From an uncultured Clostridiaceae bacterium (lineage in GTDB: Bacteria > Bacillota > Clostridia > TANB77 > CAG-508), in contig CATXTS010000030.1 of assembly GCA_958402495.1 (NCBI GenBank), positions 1 through 17,197 on the forward strand: a stretch of DNA of 17,197 bases, in the 5' to 3' direction. Shown here one piece after another: positions 1-7,307 of the stretch (within the stretch, counting starts at the first letter, position 1; each line of letters begins with the position of its first letter). Under the pieces are notes generated by a model, which was given only the letters and a program-made list of their open reading frames with translations, was not told the DNA's origin and ran no database searches. The translations under genes and the position numbers were made by a program.

Positions 1-1784
1 CCAATTAATTTTGCAACAGAATGTGGTTCCATATATTCAGACATATCTACACGAATCATAGCCTCTTCATTTCCAAATAGACTTTCTGCTAGCGCTTTAG
101 AAAGTTCTGTTTTTCCTACACCAGTTGGTCCTAGAAATAAGAAAGAACCGATTGGACGATTTGGGTCTTTTAGTCCTACACGACCACGTCTAATTGCTTT
201 TGCTACCGCTTCTACTGCCTCATTTTGACCAATTACTCTTTGATGCAGAGCCTCTTCTAAATGTTTTAACTTTTCATTTTCATCTTGTGTCAATTTTTTA
301 ACCGGGATTCTTGTCCAACTACTAATAACCTCTGCAATATCTTCTTGTGTCAAAGTAATAATCGCCTTACTATTCTTATTCTCCCATTTTTGTTTTTCTT
401 TTTCTACCTTTTCTTCTAAGCTATGTCCCTTATCTCTTAACTTAGCTGCTTTTTCAAAATCTTGCATACGAATAGCATCTTCTTTATCTTGCATAACACG
501 ACTTATTTCTTCTTCTAACTTCTTAATACTATCTGGCTGTGTATAAGCTCTCATACGTACACGAGAAGAAGCCTCATCGATTAAATCAATAGCCTTATCT
601 GGTAAAAATCTATCATTAATATATCTAACAGACAATTCTACAGCAGCATGAATAGCCTCTTGTGTAATCTTTACATTATGATGTGCCTCATATTTATCAC
701 GAATACCTTCCAAAATTTTAATGGTATCTTCAGAGGTTGGTTCATTAACCGTAACTGGACTAAATCTTCTTTCTAAAGCACTATCTTTTTCAATATATTT
801 TCTATACTCATTTAAAGTCGTAGCACCAATGACTTGCACTTCTCCTCTAGCTAATAAAGGCTTTAAGATATTAGCAGCATCAACGGCACCTTCCGCAGAA
901 CCTGCACCAACAATTGTATGAATTTCATCAATAAATAGAATGACATCTCCTGCTTTTTTAACTTCATTTAAACACTTTTTAATTCTCTCTTCAAAATCGC
1001 CTCTATATTTAGCTCCCGCCACCATACTAGAAATATCTAAGCTAACGACTCTTTTTCCTTTTAATAGTTCTGGAACATCCTCGGCTACAATTTTTTGAGC
1101 TAGACCTTCTACTACTGCTGTTTTACCAACACCAGGCTCTCCAATCAAACAAGGATTGTTCTTTGTTCTTCTAGACAAAATTTGTGTAACTCTTTCAATT
1201 TCATTTTTTCTTCCAATTACGGGGTCTAATTTGCCTTCCATAGCTACTTTCGTTAAATCCGTACCAAATTGATTTAATGTCTGTGTTTGATTAAAACTAC
1301 CAAAGCCTTTATTATTATTCGATTTTTCAGGACCACCAGCTAATTCATCCTCATTTAATACTTTAACAATTTCATTATATAATTTTTGTGGGTCAACTTG
1401 TAAGTCTAGCATAATTCTAACAGCTACACTATCCCCTTCTCTCATAATCCCCACTAAAAGATGTTCTGTGCCAATATAGTCCGTCCCTAATTTTCTCGCT
1501 TCTCTAAACGCATTTTCAATCACTCTTTTGGTTCTTGGCGTAAAACCAACGGTTACATCTACCGCTTCTTGTTCATTTCTACCAATTAATTCTTCTATTT
1601 CACTTAAAATCTTTTCCGGTGTTGCGCCTTGATTTTCTAATACTTTACTAGCTACACCTGAACCTTCTTTTGCTAAACCATATAATATATGCTCTGTACC
1701 TATGTAATTATGGCCTAATTCTATAGCTATATCATTAGCTATTTCTAAAGCTTTTTCAGCTCTTTTAGTAAATTTATACATCAT
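1..1784 (-). CDS. clpC: ATP-dependent Clp protease ATPase subunit ClpC (3' end outside window)
   Basis: This AAA+ unfoldase of the Hsp100 family feeds proteins to the ClpP peptidase in the cytoplasm. The visible 594 codons hold the double Clp N-domain (residues about 1-145, paired TEH motifs in IGTEHILYG and IGTEHLLVG). The first AAA+ module follows, with Walker A GEPGVGKT near 215-222 and Walker B ILFIDE near 283-288. A middle domain with a UVR-like stretch lies near 440-452. The second Walker A, GPTGVGKT, lies near 552-559. The rest of the D2 module and any ClpP-binding loop are beyond the left edge. Two adjacent ATGs (1784 and 1781) follow AGGTGG; the second has the better spacing. It lies 19 nt after mcsB as the last visible gene of the ctsR operon. 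The middle domain separates ClpC from ClpA and ClpX; ClpE is unlikely because no N-terminal zinc finger is present. Confidence 0.97.
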   Translation of the reverse strand, partial: MMYKFTKRAEKALEIANDIAIELGHNYIGTEHILYGLAKEGSGVASKVLENQGATPEKILSEIEELIGRNEQEAVDVTVGFTPRTKRVIENAFREARKLGTDYIGTEHLLVGIMREGDSVAVRIMLDLQVDPQKLYNEIVKVLNEDELAGGPEKSNNNKGFGSFNQTQTLNQFGTDLTKVAMEGKLDPVIGRKNEIERVTQILSRRTKNNPCLIGEPGVGKTAVVEGLAQKIVAEDVPELLKGKRVVSLDISSMVAGAKYRGDFEERIKKCLNEVKKAGDVILFIDEIHTIVGAGSAEGAVDAANILKPLLARGEVQVIGATTLNEYRKYIEKDSALERRFSPVTVNEPTSEDTIKILEGIRDKYEAHHNVKITQEAIHAAVELSVRYINDRFLPDKAIDLIDEASSRVRMRAYTQPDSIKKLEEEISRVMQDKEDAIRMQDFEKAAKLRDKGHSLEEKVEKEKQKWENKNSKAIITLTQEDIAEVISSWTRIPVKKLTQDENEKLKHLEEALHQRVIGQNEAVEAVAKAIRRGRVGLKDPNRPIGSFLFLGPTGVGKTELSKALAESLFGNEEAMIRVDMSEYMEPHSVAKLI

Positions 1785-1803
1785 ATTCCCACCTCTTTTT
1801 CCT

Positions 1804-2826
1804 TTAATTTTGTTTTATTATTTGTTTAATCACTTTGGCTCTTTCTACATCTCTGTCATAGCCATTTAATACTTTTCCTGTGTATTTTTGTAGATTTGCA
1901 GGTTTGGTATATAGTTCTAATTGCTTTACCATACTATCTTTTAAAGGTTCAATAATGCCTAAATCTGTTCCTAATTTTACATCCGATAACAATGTCGCAC
2001 ACTCTTCTGAATCTAATTTTACAGCATTTGTCAAAATGCCATAAGAACGATATACTCTATCTTCTAATTCTAACTTATTCTTCGTTAAATATTTTCTAGC
2101 TAACCTTTCTTGTTCTATTACCTTTTTAGTAATATTCTCTAAATTTGCAATAATCTCTTTTTCAGAAATACCTAATGTTTGGTTATTGGATATTTGATAC
2201 ATATCCTCTTTACTTTGGGTATCTTCTCCATATACGCCACGAATACTCATACCAAAATTATTGACCACATGTAAAATCTTTGTGATATTACCTGTTAATT
2301 TTAAAGCAGGTAAGTGGACCATAACCGATGCTCTTAATCCTGTTCCTACATTGGTTGGGCATGCTGTTAAATAGCCATATGTTTTATTACAAGCATAATG
2401 GAACTGACTAGCTAATTTTTCATCTATTTCAATAGCTAAATTCATGGTGTTTTGTAAATCTAAACCTGCACAAAATACTTGTATACGAAAATGGTCTTCT
2501 TCATTTAGCATAATGCAGATATTCTCTTCTTCATTTAATAAAATGCCTAATGTATCTTGTTGTTTTTCTAGTACAATGTCTGGACTAATGATATGCTTTT
2601 CTACTAAACTCATTTTTGTAATATCATCCATATCTTTTAATTCAAAATAGCGTAAACCATATCCTAAACTAGGTGTTATGTATTTTACTTGTTCTAAAAA
2701 CTGTTTCTTTTGTTCTTTTGTTTCTCTTATTTTAAAAGGAAAATCCTCTACATTTCTTGCTAATCGAATTCTGGTACTCACCACAATATCGGATTCTTTC
2801 CCATTTTCTAGATACCAATTTGCCAT
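1804..2826 (-). CDS. mcsB: Protein arginine kinase McsB
   Basis: McsB phosphorylates arginine residues on substrate proteins and so marks them for ClpC-ClpP. In known systems it also inactivates CtsR. The 340-residue product has the phosphagen-kinase fold signatures: STRIRLARN at residues 17-25, NEEDHFR near 108-114, and the CPTNVGTG catalytic loop with Cys156. Near the C-terminus it has RDVERA (325-330), the RDxxRA motif known to bind phosphoarginine allosterically. Length is close to the family norm of about 350-360. ATG at 2826 follows a clear AGGAGG about 8 nt upstream. The gene starts 14 nt after mcsA and is followed 19 nt later by clpC, which supports one transcript. No key residue appears to be missing. 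Confidence 0.97.
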   Translation of the reverse strand: MANWYLENGKESDIVVSTRIRLARNVEDFPFKIRETKEQKKQFLEQVKYITPSLGYGLRYFELKDMDDITKMSLVEKHIISPDIVLEKQQDTLGILLNEEENICIMLNEEDHFRIQVFCAGLDLQNTMNLAIEIDEKLASQFHYACNKTYGYLTACPTNVGTGLRASVMVHLPALKLTGNITKILHVVNNFGMSIRGVYGEDTQSKEDMYQISNNQTLGISEKEIIANLENITKKVIEQERLARKYLTKNKLELEDRVYRSYGILTNAVKLDSEECATLLSDVKLGTDLGIIEPLKDSMVKQLELYTKPANLQKYTGKVLNGYDRDVERAKVIKQIIKQN

Positions 2827-2840
2827 TTTTGTTTTCCTCC

Positions 2841-3422
2841 TTATTTTTCTAATTTCTTAATTTCATCTCTCGTTTTTGCCGCATCTTCATAACGTTCTTC
2901 AGCAATTTCTTGTTTTAATCTTTCTTTTAAATGCTCTATTTTATCTTGTTTGGTTTCTTTTTTTATAGTTTCTTTCTTTTCCACAGCTTGTATTTTATGT
3001 TCAGTTTTATTTTCTACTTTGTTCTCCTTATCTACTTTTTCTAATGCCTTATGCCATCTTCCTACATGTCTATTGGCTCCATGAATATTCTTCAATAAAG
3101 GGTCTATTCTATCTGCGAAAACATCATAACAATGACTACAACCAAACTTTCCTTCTTTTATAAAATCCTCAAAATGCATATGGCAATTATCACATTCTAA
3201 GCTTTGTGTCTGTAACATAGATGGCATAAATGTTTCACTTTCATAAGGCTCAAAAAAATCTCCTAAGAAACTAGAAAAATTAATGGGCATATTGAAATGG
3301 ATATCTTCTAATCCTAGTTCTTTTGCACAAGTATCGCAAAGGGTCATCTCTTTTTTTACTCCATTAATAATTTGTGTGTATTTTACATTGGCTTCTCTTT
3401 CTCCACAATTTTGACATAACAT
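2841..3422 (-). CDS. mcsA: McsA, zinc-finger activator of McsB
   Basis: McsA is the partner that activates the arginine kinase McsB and modulates CtsR. The 193-residue product has four CxxC pairs arranged as two zinc-binding modules: Cys3/Cys6 with Cys29/Cys32, and Cys77/Cys80 with Cys95/Cys98. A long Lys/Glu-rich linker (about 125-155) follows, then a C-terminal UVR domain (about 158-193, with EERYEDAAKTRDEIKKLE). The longest frame begins at a GTG (3431) that is part of the AGGAGTG ribosome binding site. ATG 3422 sits 8 nt after AGGAG and gives the usual MLCQNCG start, so it was chosen. The gene lies 28 nt downstream of ctsR in the clpC operon. Confidence 0.95.
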   Translation of the reverse strand: MLCQNCGEREANVKYTQIINGVKKEMTLCDTCAKELGLEDIHFNMPINFSSFLGDFFEPYESETFMPSMLQTQSLECDNCHMHFEDFIKEGKFGCSHCYDVFADRIDPLLKNIHGANRHVGRWHKALEKVDKENKVENKTEHKIQAVEKKETIKKETKQDKIEHLKERLKQEIAEERYEDAAKTRDEIKKLEK

Positions 3423-3450
3423 AACAATCACTCCTATCTTTTATTTATTT

Positions 3451-3903
3451 TTAAGATTCTACTAAATTTAATAACATATTTTTGAAAATCTTAGCCCTAA
3501 TTTCATCTCTGGCTGGTTGTGGTATACTTAAAACATTATCACTGGTGGCTACTTTTAATAATTTAGCTTGTTGCTGGGTTACCATATTATACGATAGAAA
3601 ATTACTAATAAAAATATCTACTTCTTGTGATGTTAATTGTTCTTCCATACTAGTAATAATGTGCATCAAATAATTACTTTTGGTGACAGAAACTTTTTTA
3701 ATGGTAATATGACCGCCACCACCACGTTTACTTTCTACATAATAGCCTTGGGATGGTTTAAATCTGGTAGCAATCACATAATTAATTTGTGAAGGTACAC
3801 AATTGAACTGTTCTGCTAAATCATTCCTTTGGATTTCCACATATTCTTCATCCTCTGTGAATAAGGCTTTGATAAAGTCTTCTATCATATCTGAAATTCT
3901 CAT
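3451..3903 (-). CDS. ctsR: CtsR, repressor of class III heat-shock genes
   Basis: CtsR is a dimeric winged-helix repressor that binds heptad direct repeats at clp promoters and is released on heat or protein stress. The 150-residue product begins MRISDMIEDFIK. It has a helix-turn-helix around residues 25-48 (RNDLAEQFNCVPSQINYVI) and the glycine-rich wing RGGGGHITI at 60-68; in Bacillus subtilis this loop is the intrinsic thermosensor. The C-terminal part is the dimer and McsB/ClpC-interaction region. ATG at 3903 follows AGGTGG. It is first in the operon ctsR-mcsA-mcsB-clpC, and its own operator lies about 50 bases upstream, so autoregulation is expected. Confidence 0.97.
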   Translation of the reverse strand: MRISDMIEDFIKALFTEDEEYVEIQRNDLAEQFNCVPSQINYVIATRFKPSQGYYVESKRGGGGHITIKKVSVTKSNYLMHIITSMEEQLTSQEVDIFISNFLSYNMVTQQQAKLLKVATSDNVLSIPQPARDEIRAKIFKNMLLNLVES

Positions 3904-3950
3904 CTTACCACCTCTTTTGCTTAATTCTGAATTGTATTTATTTTTGTTTA

Positions 3951-3973
3951 TTTGACTTTGACTTTCTTTGACC
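3951..3973 (-). promoter_or_regulatory. CtsR operator
   Basis: Read on the minus strand, this is GGTCAAA-GAA-AGTCAAA, a perfect match to the known CtsR tandem heptad with a 3-nt spacer (RGTCAAA NAN RGTCAAA). A third GTCAAA follows immediately without a spacer. It overlaps the expected transcription start of ctsR, so bound repressor would block RNA polymerase. Confidence 0.93.
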
Positions 3974-3981
3974 TATAATCT

Positions 3982-4009
3982 ATTATACTATGCTTTTTTA
4001 AATATGCAA
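3982..4009 (-). promoter_or_regulatory. Sigma-A promoter of the ctsR operon
   Basis: A perfect -10 TATAAT (3987 down to 3982) lies just upstream of the CtsR operator. The best -35 is TTGCAT (4009 down to 4004) with a 16-nt spacer, a weak match. The position relative to the operator and to ctsR supports it. Confidence 0.75.
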
Positions 4010-4109
4010 CTAGTATTTTTATATTTTCTCGATTTTCTTTATTTATTTTTATTTCATTTCGGCTATTTTTCTATTATTTTCTTCTTTTTTCATGTTTTTT
4101 AGTCTTTTT

Positions 4110-4301
4110 TTACAAATTTTCATCCTCTTTTTGTTTTTTAGATGTAGTCATCTGTTCCATTTCTTTGGCATTCTTTTTTTGTCTTTCTAAAGTAAGCCAA
4201 GCAAAATAAGAAGAAACAAATTCTCCATATTTGGTACCATCTTCTATCTCTTTAATAGGATGTCCCCCTTTATTAAAATCTTCATACGTATTTTTACTCA
4301 T
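4110..4301 (-). CDS. Small hypothetical protein (63 aa)
   Basis: Family not recognised. The 63-residue product is hydrophilic and highly charged, with a basic and acidic C-terminal tail (about residues 40-63, many Lys, Glu and Met). Its middle contains an aromatic stretch, YGEFVSSYFAWLTLERQ, likely one amphipathic helix. No signal peptide, membrane segment or cysteine pair is seen. A strong AGGAGGGTG ribosome binding site precedes ATG 4301, which argues that it is real. It lies 70 nt downstream of the HAD phosphatase on the same strand with no terminator between, so the two may share a transcript. No hairpin terminator was found after it. Function unknown. Confidence 0.7.
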   Translation of the reverse strand: MSKNTYEDFNKGGHPIKEIEDGTKYGEFVSSYFAWLTLERQKKNAKEMEQMTTSKKQKEDENL

Positions 4302-4371
4302 AAAAAATACACCCTCCTATATCTTTTTACTAATATAGTTATGTGCATTTTTTTCCGTTTTTATACCCGTT

Positions 4372-5247
4372 TTATTCTTCCAAATATTTTTCAATAGCTT
4401 CTGCTACACCATCATGGTCATTGTCTGCTACAATTTTATCTGCTAACTGTTTTACCGAAGGTGCACTTTCTCCCATAGCTATCCCTAGTCCTGCTTTTGC
4501 AATCATTTGAGCATCATTTATATTATCTCCAATGGCCATTATTTTTTCTTTTGGTATTTCTAATTTGTTTGCTAAATCTAAAATAGCTCCCCATTTGTCT
4601 ACATTCTGATTTGTAATTTCAGTATAATAATATTCCATTAATACATCTTGTGTCCCATCCTTAATGATTTTTCTAGACATATGTGCTACATCTAAAACAT
4701 CAATATGTTTTACAGTTCTTAATTTTTGTAAAATACGGTCAAAGATAATTTTATTTTCATCACAAATCGTTATTTTTAAATAGTTCTCATTGGGACTTTC
4801 TTCTATATAAGTATAAATATCTTGTATTAGATTAATTTTTGTTTTTTTATCTTCTGGTTTTTTTGCATTTTCTTGATGAAAAAAGAGCATATTATAATTA
4901 AGAGATTTTGTTAAAATCATATCCTCTCTATACACCGCATAGAAAATACTATTTTCTTCACAAATTTTAATAATTTGTAAAATTTTATTTTTTTCTATAA
5001 ATTGATTGAATATTACTTCTTCTTTTTGTATATCATACGTAATAGCACCATTACCACAAATGATATAAGGACCACAATCTAATTCTAAAGCTAGACTTTT
5101 TACAGAAGCAATGGGCCTCCCTGATGTAAGGATTACTTTAGCACCTTTTTGTATCGCTTGTTGAATGGCTTGTTTATTTCTATCTGATACTTCTCCATAA
5201 GAATTTAATAAAGTACCATCTAAATCAATGGTTATGATTTGATACAT
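4372..5247 (-). CDS. Cof-type HAD-IIB family phosphatase
   Basis: This is a cytoplasmic haloacid dehalogenase-superfamily hydrolase that removes phosphate from sugar phosphates or other small metabolites; the substrate cannot be told from sequence. All four HAD motifs are present in the 291-residue product: DLDGT with nucleophile Asp8 and acid/base Asp10, TSGR at 41-44, Lys218 in VDKWGAI, and GDNINDAQM with Asp240 and Asp244. The large C2-type cap between motifs II and III (about 80-190) places it with the Cof/YidA group. ATG 5247 follows AAAGGAGAG. A strong sigma-A promoter lies about 80 nt upstream. Length is close to the family norm of about 270. A small hypothetical gene follows. Confidence 0.92.
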   Translation of the reverse strand: MYQIITIDLDGTLLNSYGEVSDRNKQAIQQAIQKGAKVILTSGRPIASVKSLALELDCGPYIICGNGAITYDIQKEEVIFNQFIEKNKILQIIKICEENSIFYAVYREDMILTKSLNYNMLFFHQENAKKPEDKKTKINLIQDIYTYIEESPNENYLKITICDENKIIFDRILQKLRTVKHIDVLDVAHMSRKIIKDGTQDVLMEYYYTEITNQNVDKWGAILDLANKLEIPKEKIMAIGDNINDAQMIAKAGLGIAMGESAPSVKQLADKIVADNDHDGVAEAIEKYLEE

Positions 5248-5332
5248 ATTTTCTTCTTCTCTCCTTTTTTATTCTATCCTTTGTATATTTTTTACATAGT
5301 ATTTAATAACATTCTTTACATTTTGTTTTTGT

Positions 5333-5361
5333 ATTATACCATTTTTTTATCTCACATACAA
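5333..5361 (-). promoter_or_regulatory. Sigma-A promoter of the HAD phosphatase gene
   Basis: On the minus strand: TTGTAT (5361-5356), a 17-nt spacer, and TATAAT (5338-5333) with an extended TGG just before it. It begins about 15 nt past the preceding terminator hairpin, so the two transcription units are tightly packed. Confidence 0.8.
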
Positions 5362-5376
5362 GCCTTTTAGGCAGGG

Positions 5377-5404
5377 AAAAAGGGCTGCTTAGCAAAGCCA
5401 GCCC
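5377..5404 (-). terminator. Rho-independent terminator of the 78-aa hypothetical gene
   Basis: On the minus strand, arms GGGCTG and CAGCCC close a hairpin. It continues past a one-base bulge with CTT/AAG, has a short TGCT loop, and is followed by TTTTT. The TAA stop of the upstream frame (5389-5391) lies in the hairpin itself. Confidence 0.85.
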
Positions 5405-5625
5405 CTAAGGATTTTAATAAGAAAATTCGGTCGTCTTATTATCTTTCCTAACTTTTCTTTCTTTATTTTTTGCTTAATGTTCTTTTCATCTTTGCAAAGA
5501 CATCTTACAAAAAATAGTTCTTTTCTTCCAGCTTCTCCTATCTGTGCATTTTCATATTTCCGCACAGTTTTTATTAATACATCTACTAATTCTGGATCTG
5601 TCTGAATAACGTTGAATACCTTCAT
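5389..5625 (-). CDS. Small hypothetical protein (78 aa)
   Basis: Family not recognised. The N-terminal half (MKVFNVIQTDPELVDVLIK...) reads like a folded alpha/beta protein. The C-terminal third is Lys/Arg-rich and ends in a hydrophobic RGWLC. Two cysteines sit close together near residues 42-44. ATG 5625 follows a weak AAGGGGA site. Its stop codon falls inside a rho-independent terminator, and a candidate extended -10 promoter lies about 40 nt upstream, so it forms a complete single-gene unit. The last residues are encoded by the terminator stem, so the C-terminus is probably not conserved. Real but uncharacterised. Confidence 0.6.
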   Translation of the reverse strand: MKVFNVIQTDPELVDVLIKTVRKYENAQIGEAGRKELFFVRCLCKDEKNIKQKIKKEKLGKIIRRPNFLIKILRGWLC

Positions 5626-5665
5626 CTCTTTTCCCCTTTCTTATTCTACAGATTTAAGTATTTCT

Positions 5666-5694
5666 ATTTTAACACATTATTTGACCTTTTTCTA
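5666..5694 (-). promoter_or_regulatory. Candidate promoter of the 78-aa hypothetical gene
   Basis: An extended -10, TG-T-TAAAAT (5674-5666, minus strand), lies about 40 nt upstream of the start. The -35 at 17 nt (TAGAAA) is poor, so recognition would rely on the extended -10. Confidence 0.4.
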
Positions 5695-5715
5695 TATTTT
5701 ACATAAAATTTCCAG

Positions 5716-5743
5716 TGTATTTTCTAAAAAAAAGAGCAATCTA
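5716..5743 (+). promoter_or_regulatory. Putative sporulation sigma promoter (SASP gene 1)
   Basis: The block CCAGTGTATTTT...GCAATCTATATAATGAAAA is almost identical to the one upstream of the second SASP gene, although the surrounding sequence differs. CAATCTA resembles the sigma-G -10 (CATnHTA), with TGTATT as a -35-like element 15 nt upstream, shorter than the usual 17-18. A sigma-A-like TATAAT (5744-5749) overlaps it but has no -35. Confidence 0.5.
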
Positions 5744-5807
5744 TATAATGAAAAAGCATTACATTGTTTTTTCAAACAAATATAGAAACTTCTAGGAGGT
5801 GAAAATA

Positions 5808-6017
5808 ATGTCAAACTCAAACAATAGTAACTACAAAGTAGTTCCAGAAGCTACAGAAGCTTTAAATAAATTCAAATATGAAGTAGCTAGCGAAGTTGGT
5901 GTAAATTTAAAACAAGGATATAATGGAGATTTATCATCAAGAGATGCTGGTAGAATCGGTGGAAACATGGTTAGAAAATTAGTTGAAACAGCTGAAAGAC
6001 AAATGGCTGGTAAATAG
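5808..6017 (+). CDS. Alpha/beta-type small acid-soluble spore protein (copy 1)
   Basis: SASPs of this type coat spore DNA in the forespore, protect it from UV and chemicals, and are degraded at germination as an amino-acid source. The 69-residue product has both family signatures: the GPR-protease cleavage region KYEVASE (residues 23-29), and the C-terminal DNA-binding stretch with SRDAGRIGGNMVRKLVE. The longest frame starts at a GTG (5799) that is part of the AGGAGGTG ribosome binding site. ATG 5808 is spaced correctly and gives a start matching copy 2. It is followed by its own strong terminator. The presence of two copies within 450 bp indicates a tandem duplication. Expression in the forespore is inferred from family and promoter. 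Confidence 0.96.
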   Translation: MSNSNNSNYKVVPEATEALNKFKYEVASEVGVNLKQGYNGDLSSRDAGRIGGNMVRKLVETAERQMAGK

Positions 6018-6083
6018 TAATTTTATAATATATTGTTTTTTAAATCAGAAAAACAGGAATGTATTTTTTGCCTTTACTTATAG

Positions 6084-6117
6084 GAAAGACAGGAAATGGA
6101 TTCCTGTCTTTCTTTGT
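6084..6117 (+). terminator. Rho-independent terminator after SASP copy 1
   Basis: A perfect 12-bp stem (GAAAGACAGGAA / TTCCTGTCTTTC) with a 5-nt loop ATGGA is followed by a T-rich run. It separates the two spore-protein genes into independent transcripts. Confidence 0.9.
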
Positions 6118-6177
6118 CTTATTTTTCCTTACACCATTTACTTTATTTTAAGTGTATGACTTAGCATATTTTACCAG

Positions 6178-6205
6178 TGTATTTTTTTCAAAAACGTGCA
6201 TTCTA
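6178..6205 (+). promoter_or_regulatory. Putative sporulation sigma promoter (SASP gene 2)
   Basis: TGTATT (6178-6183), a 15-nt spacer and CATTCTA (6199-6205), the latter a full match to the sigma-G -10 pattern CATnHTA. The same elements at the same spacing precede copy 1. The flanking bases CCAG and TATAATGAAAA are also shared. Confidence 0.55.
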
Positions 6206-6259
6206 TATAATGAAAACATAATATTTTCAAAATAGTAAGTTTCAGGAGGTGAAAAACAA

Positions 6260-6463
6260 ATGTCAAATTCAAACAACAGTAACTATAAAGTAGTTCCAGA
6301 AGCTACAGAAGCTCTTAACAAATTCAAATATGAAGTTGCTAACGAAGTTGGTGTAACTTTAAAAGATGGATATAACGGAAACATCTCTGCAAGAGATGCT
6401 GGTAGAATTGGTGGAAACATGGTTAGAAAATTAATCCAACAAGCTGAAAGCCAAATGAAATAA
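6260..6463 (+). CDS. Alpha/beta-type small acid-soluble spore protein (copy 2)
   Basis: This is a paralogue of the gene 450 bp upstream, with the same role of binding and protecting DNA in the dormant spore. The 67-residue product keeps the GPR cleavage region (KYEVANE) and the ARDAGRIGGNMVRKL DNA-binding stretch. The first 27 residues are identical to copy 1; differences concentrate around the cleavage site (ANEVGVTLKDG against ASEVGVNLKQG) and at the C-terminus, which lacks the AGK ending. ATG 6260 follows AGGAGGTG. A hairpin terminator directly after it is shared with the convergent hpf gene. It should be co-regulated with copy 1, given the shared promoter-like block. Confidence 0.96.
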   Translation: MSNSNNSNYKVVPEATEALNKFKYEVANEVGVTLKDGYNGNISARDAGRIGGNMVRKLIQQAESQMK

Positions 6464-6477
6464 TTTATTCTACATCA

Positions 6478-6507
6478 AAAAGATAGGATTTCTCCTATCT
6501 TTTCTTT
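6478..6507. terminator. Bidirectional terminator between SASP copy 2 and hpf
   Basis: An 11-bp perfect stem AAAAGATAGGA / TCCTATCTTTT closes a TTTC loop. A T-rich tract follows on the plus strand, and a T run (TTTTT then GATG) follows on the minus strand. It lies between two convergent genes and can serve both. Confidence 0.85.
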
Positions 6508-6514
6508 TTTATTT

Positions 6515-7054
6515 TTAAGCCTCTGGCTCTACTAGTCCATAATTCTTATTATCTTTTAAACGATAAATAACATTGACTTTTTCTGTATCTATATTAATAA
6601 ATACTAAAAATTTATTTTGTGGTTTTGATTCTAATTCTAATTTAGCATCTTCTGGTGCCATTGGTTTGATATCATAATAAATCGTCTTAATAATTTCTCC
6701 TTCTATTTCCATAGTAGGTTCTATAGATTGTGCTGTCTCTTTCATACGAATAGACTCTGTCATATTTTGTTTATCTTTTTTAGTTTTCATTTTTCTAATT
6801 TGACCTTCTAGAATATCCATATCTTTATCAATAGCTGCATATAAATCTCTATGAGCAGTTACTGCTCTATATAGTTCTCCTTCTGCTCTAGTTACATGTA
6901 TTTCTGCTACTTGTTCTGCACCTTCTGTTTTGATAGTTACTAAAACATCAAACTCTTCTCCAAAGTATTTCTCTAATTTTTCTAATTTTTTTCCAACATA
7001 CTCTTTAATAGCCTCTGTTGCTTTTAAATCTTTTCCTGTTATTTTTACGTTCAT
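6515..7054 (-). CDS. hpf: Long-form ribosome hibernation promoting factor
   Basis: Long HPF binds the 30S decoding region and dimerises ribosomes into inactive 100S particles in stationary phase or stress. The 179-residue product has an N-terminal S30AE domain (about 1-100: MNVKITGKDLKATEAIKEY..., EIHVTRAEGELYRA). A charged linker (about 100-120) follows, then the C-terminal dimerisation domain (about 125-179, PMAPEDAKLELE...VNVIYRLKDNKNYGLVEP). This is the long form, typical of Firmicutes. The longest frame begins at TTG 7072 within the upstream region; ATG 7054 follows AAAGGAGCG and matches the family start, so it was chosen. Its own sigma-A promoter lies about 55 nt upstream. Confidence 0.95.
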   Translation of the reverse strand: MNVKITGKDLKATEAIKEYVGKKLEKLEKYFGEEFDVLVTIKTEGAEQVAEIHVTRAEGELYRAVTAHRDLYAAIDKDMDILEGQIRKMKTKKDKQNMTESIRMKETAQSIEPTMEIEGEIIKTIYYDIKPMAPEDAKLELESKPQNKFLVFINIDTEKVNVIYRLKDNKNYGLVEPEA

Positions 7055-7106
7055 AAAAATCGCTCCTTTCAATTTGCTCTTTTGTATTGTGTAATTTTAT
7101 ATTTCT

Positions 7107-7135
7107 ATTATACCTTGTTTATTAAAATATTTCAA
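7107..7135 (-). promoter_or_regulatory. Sigma-A promoter of hpf
   Basis: Minus strand: TTGAAA (7135-7130), a 17-nt spacer, and perfect TATAAT (7112-7107), about 55 nt before the hpf start. Confidence 0.85.
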
Positions 7136-7236
7136 ATCTTTTCATGCTTTTTTTAAGATATTTCATATTTTTTCCACTTCTTGGGCACATTCTGTATACT
7201 TTTTTTGCTTTTTGTAATCATTTTCTTTAGAAACTC

Positions 7237-7265
7237 TTGCCAAAATAAGGTTTTTATGGTAGAAT
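7237..7265 (+). promoter_or_regulatory. Sigma-A promoter of rpsT
   Basis: TTGCCA (7237-7242), a 17-nt spacer and TAGAAT (7260-7265) with an extended TGG preceding. It lies about 43 nt before the rpsT start. Confidence 0.85.
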
Positions 7266-7307
7266 TTTATTTGCTATATTTTAATAACTTAAAGGAGGTG
7301 CAAAAAC

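Noticed and set aside
721..921. Plus-strand frame inside clpC
   Set aside because: It is the antisense shadow of a clearly conserved coding region and has no ribosome binding site.
2444..2860. Two plus-strand frames inside mcsB
   Set aside because: Antisense shadows of mcsB; no start signals and low-complexity composition.
5680..5686. Single CtsR-like heptad (GGTCAAA, minus) upstream of the 78-aa gene
   Set aside because: Only one heptad is present; CtsR needs the tandem arrangement, so this is likely chance in AT-rich DNA.
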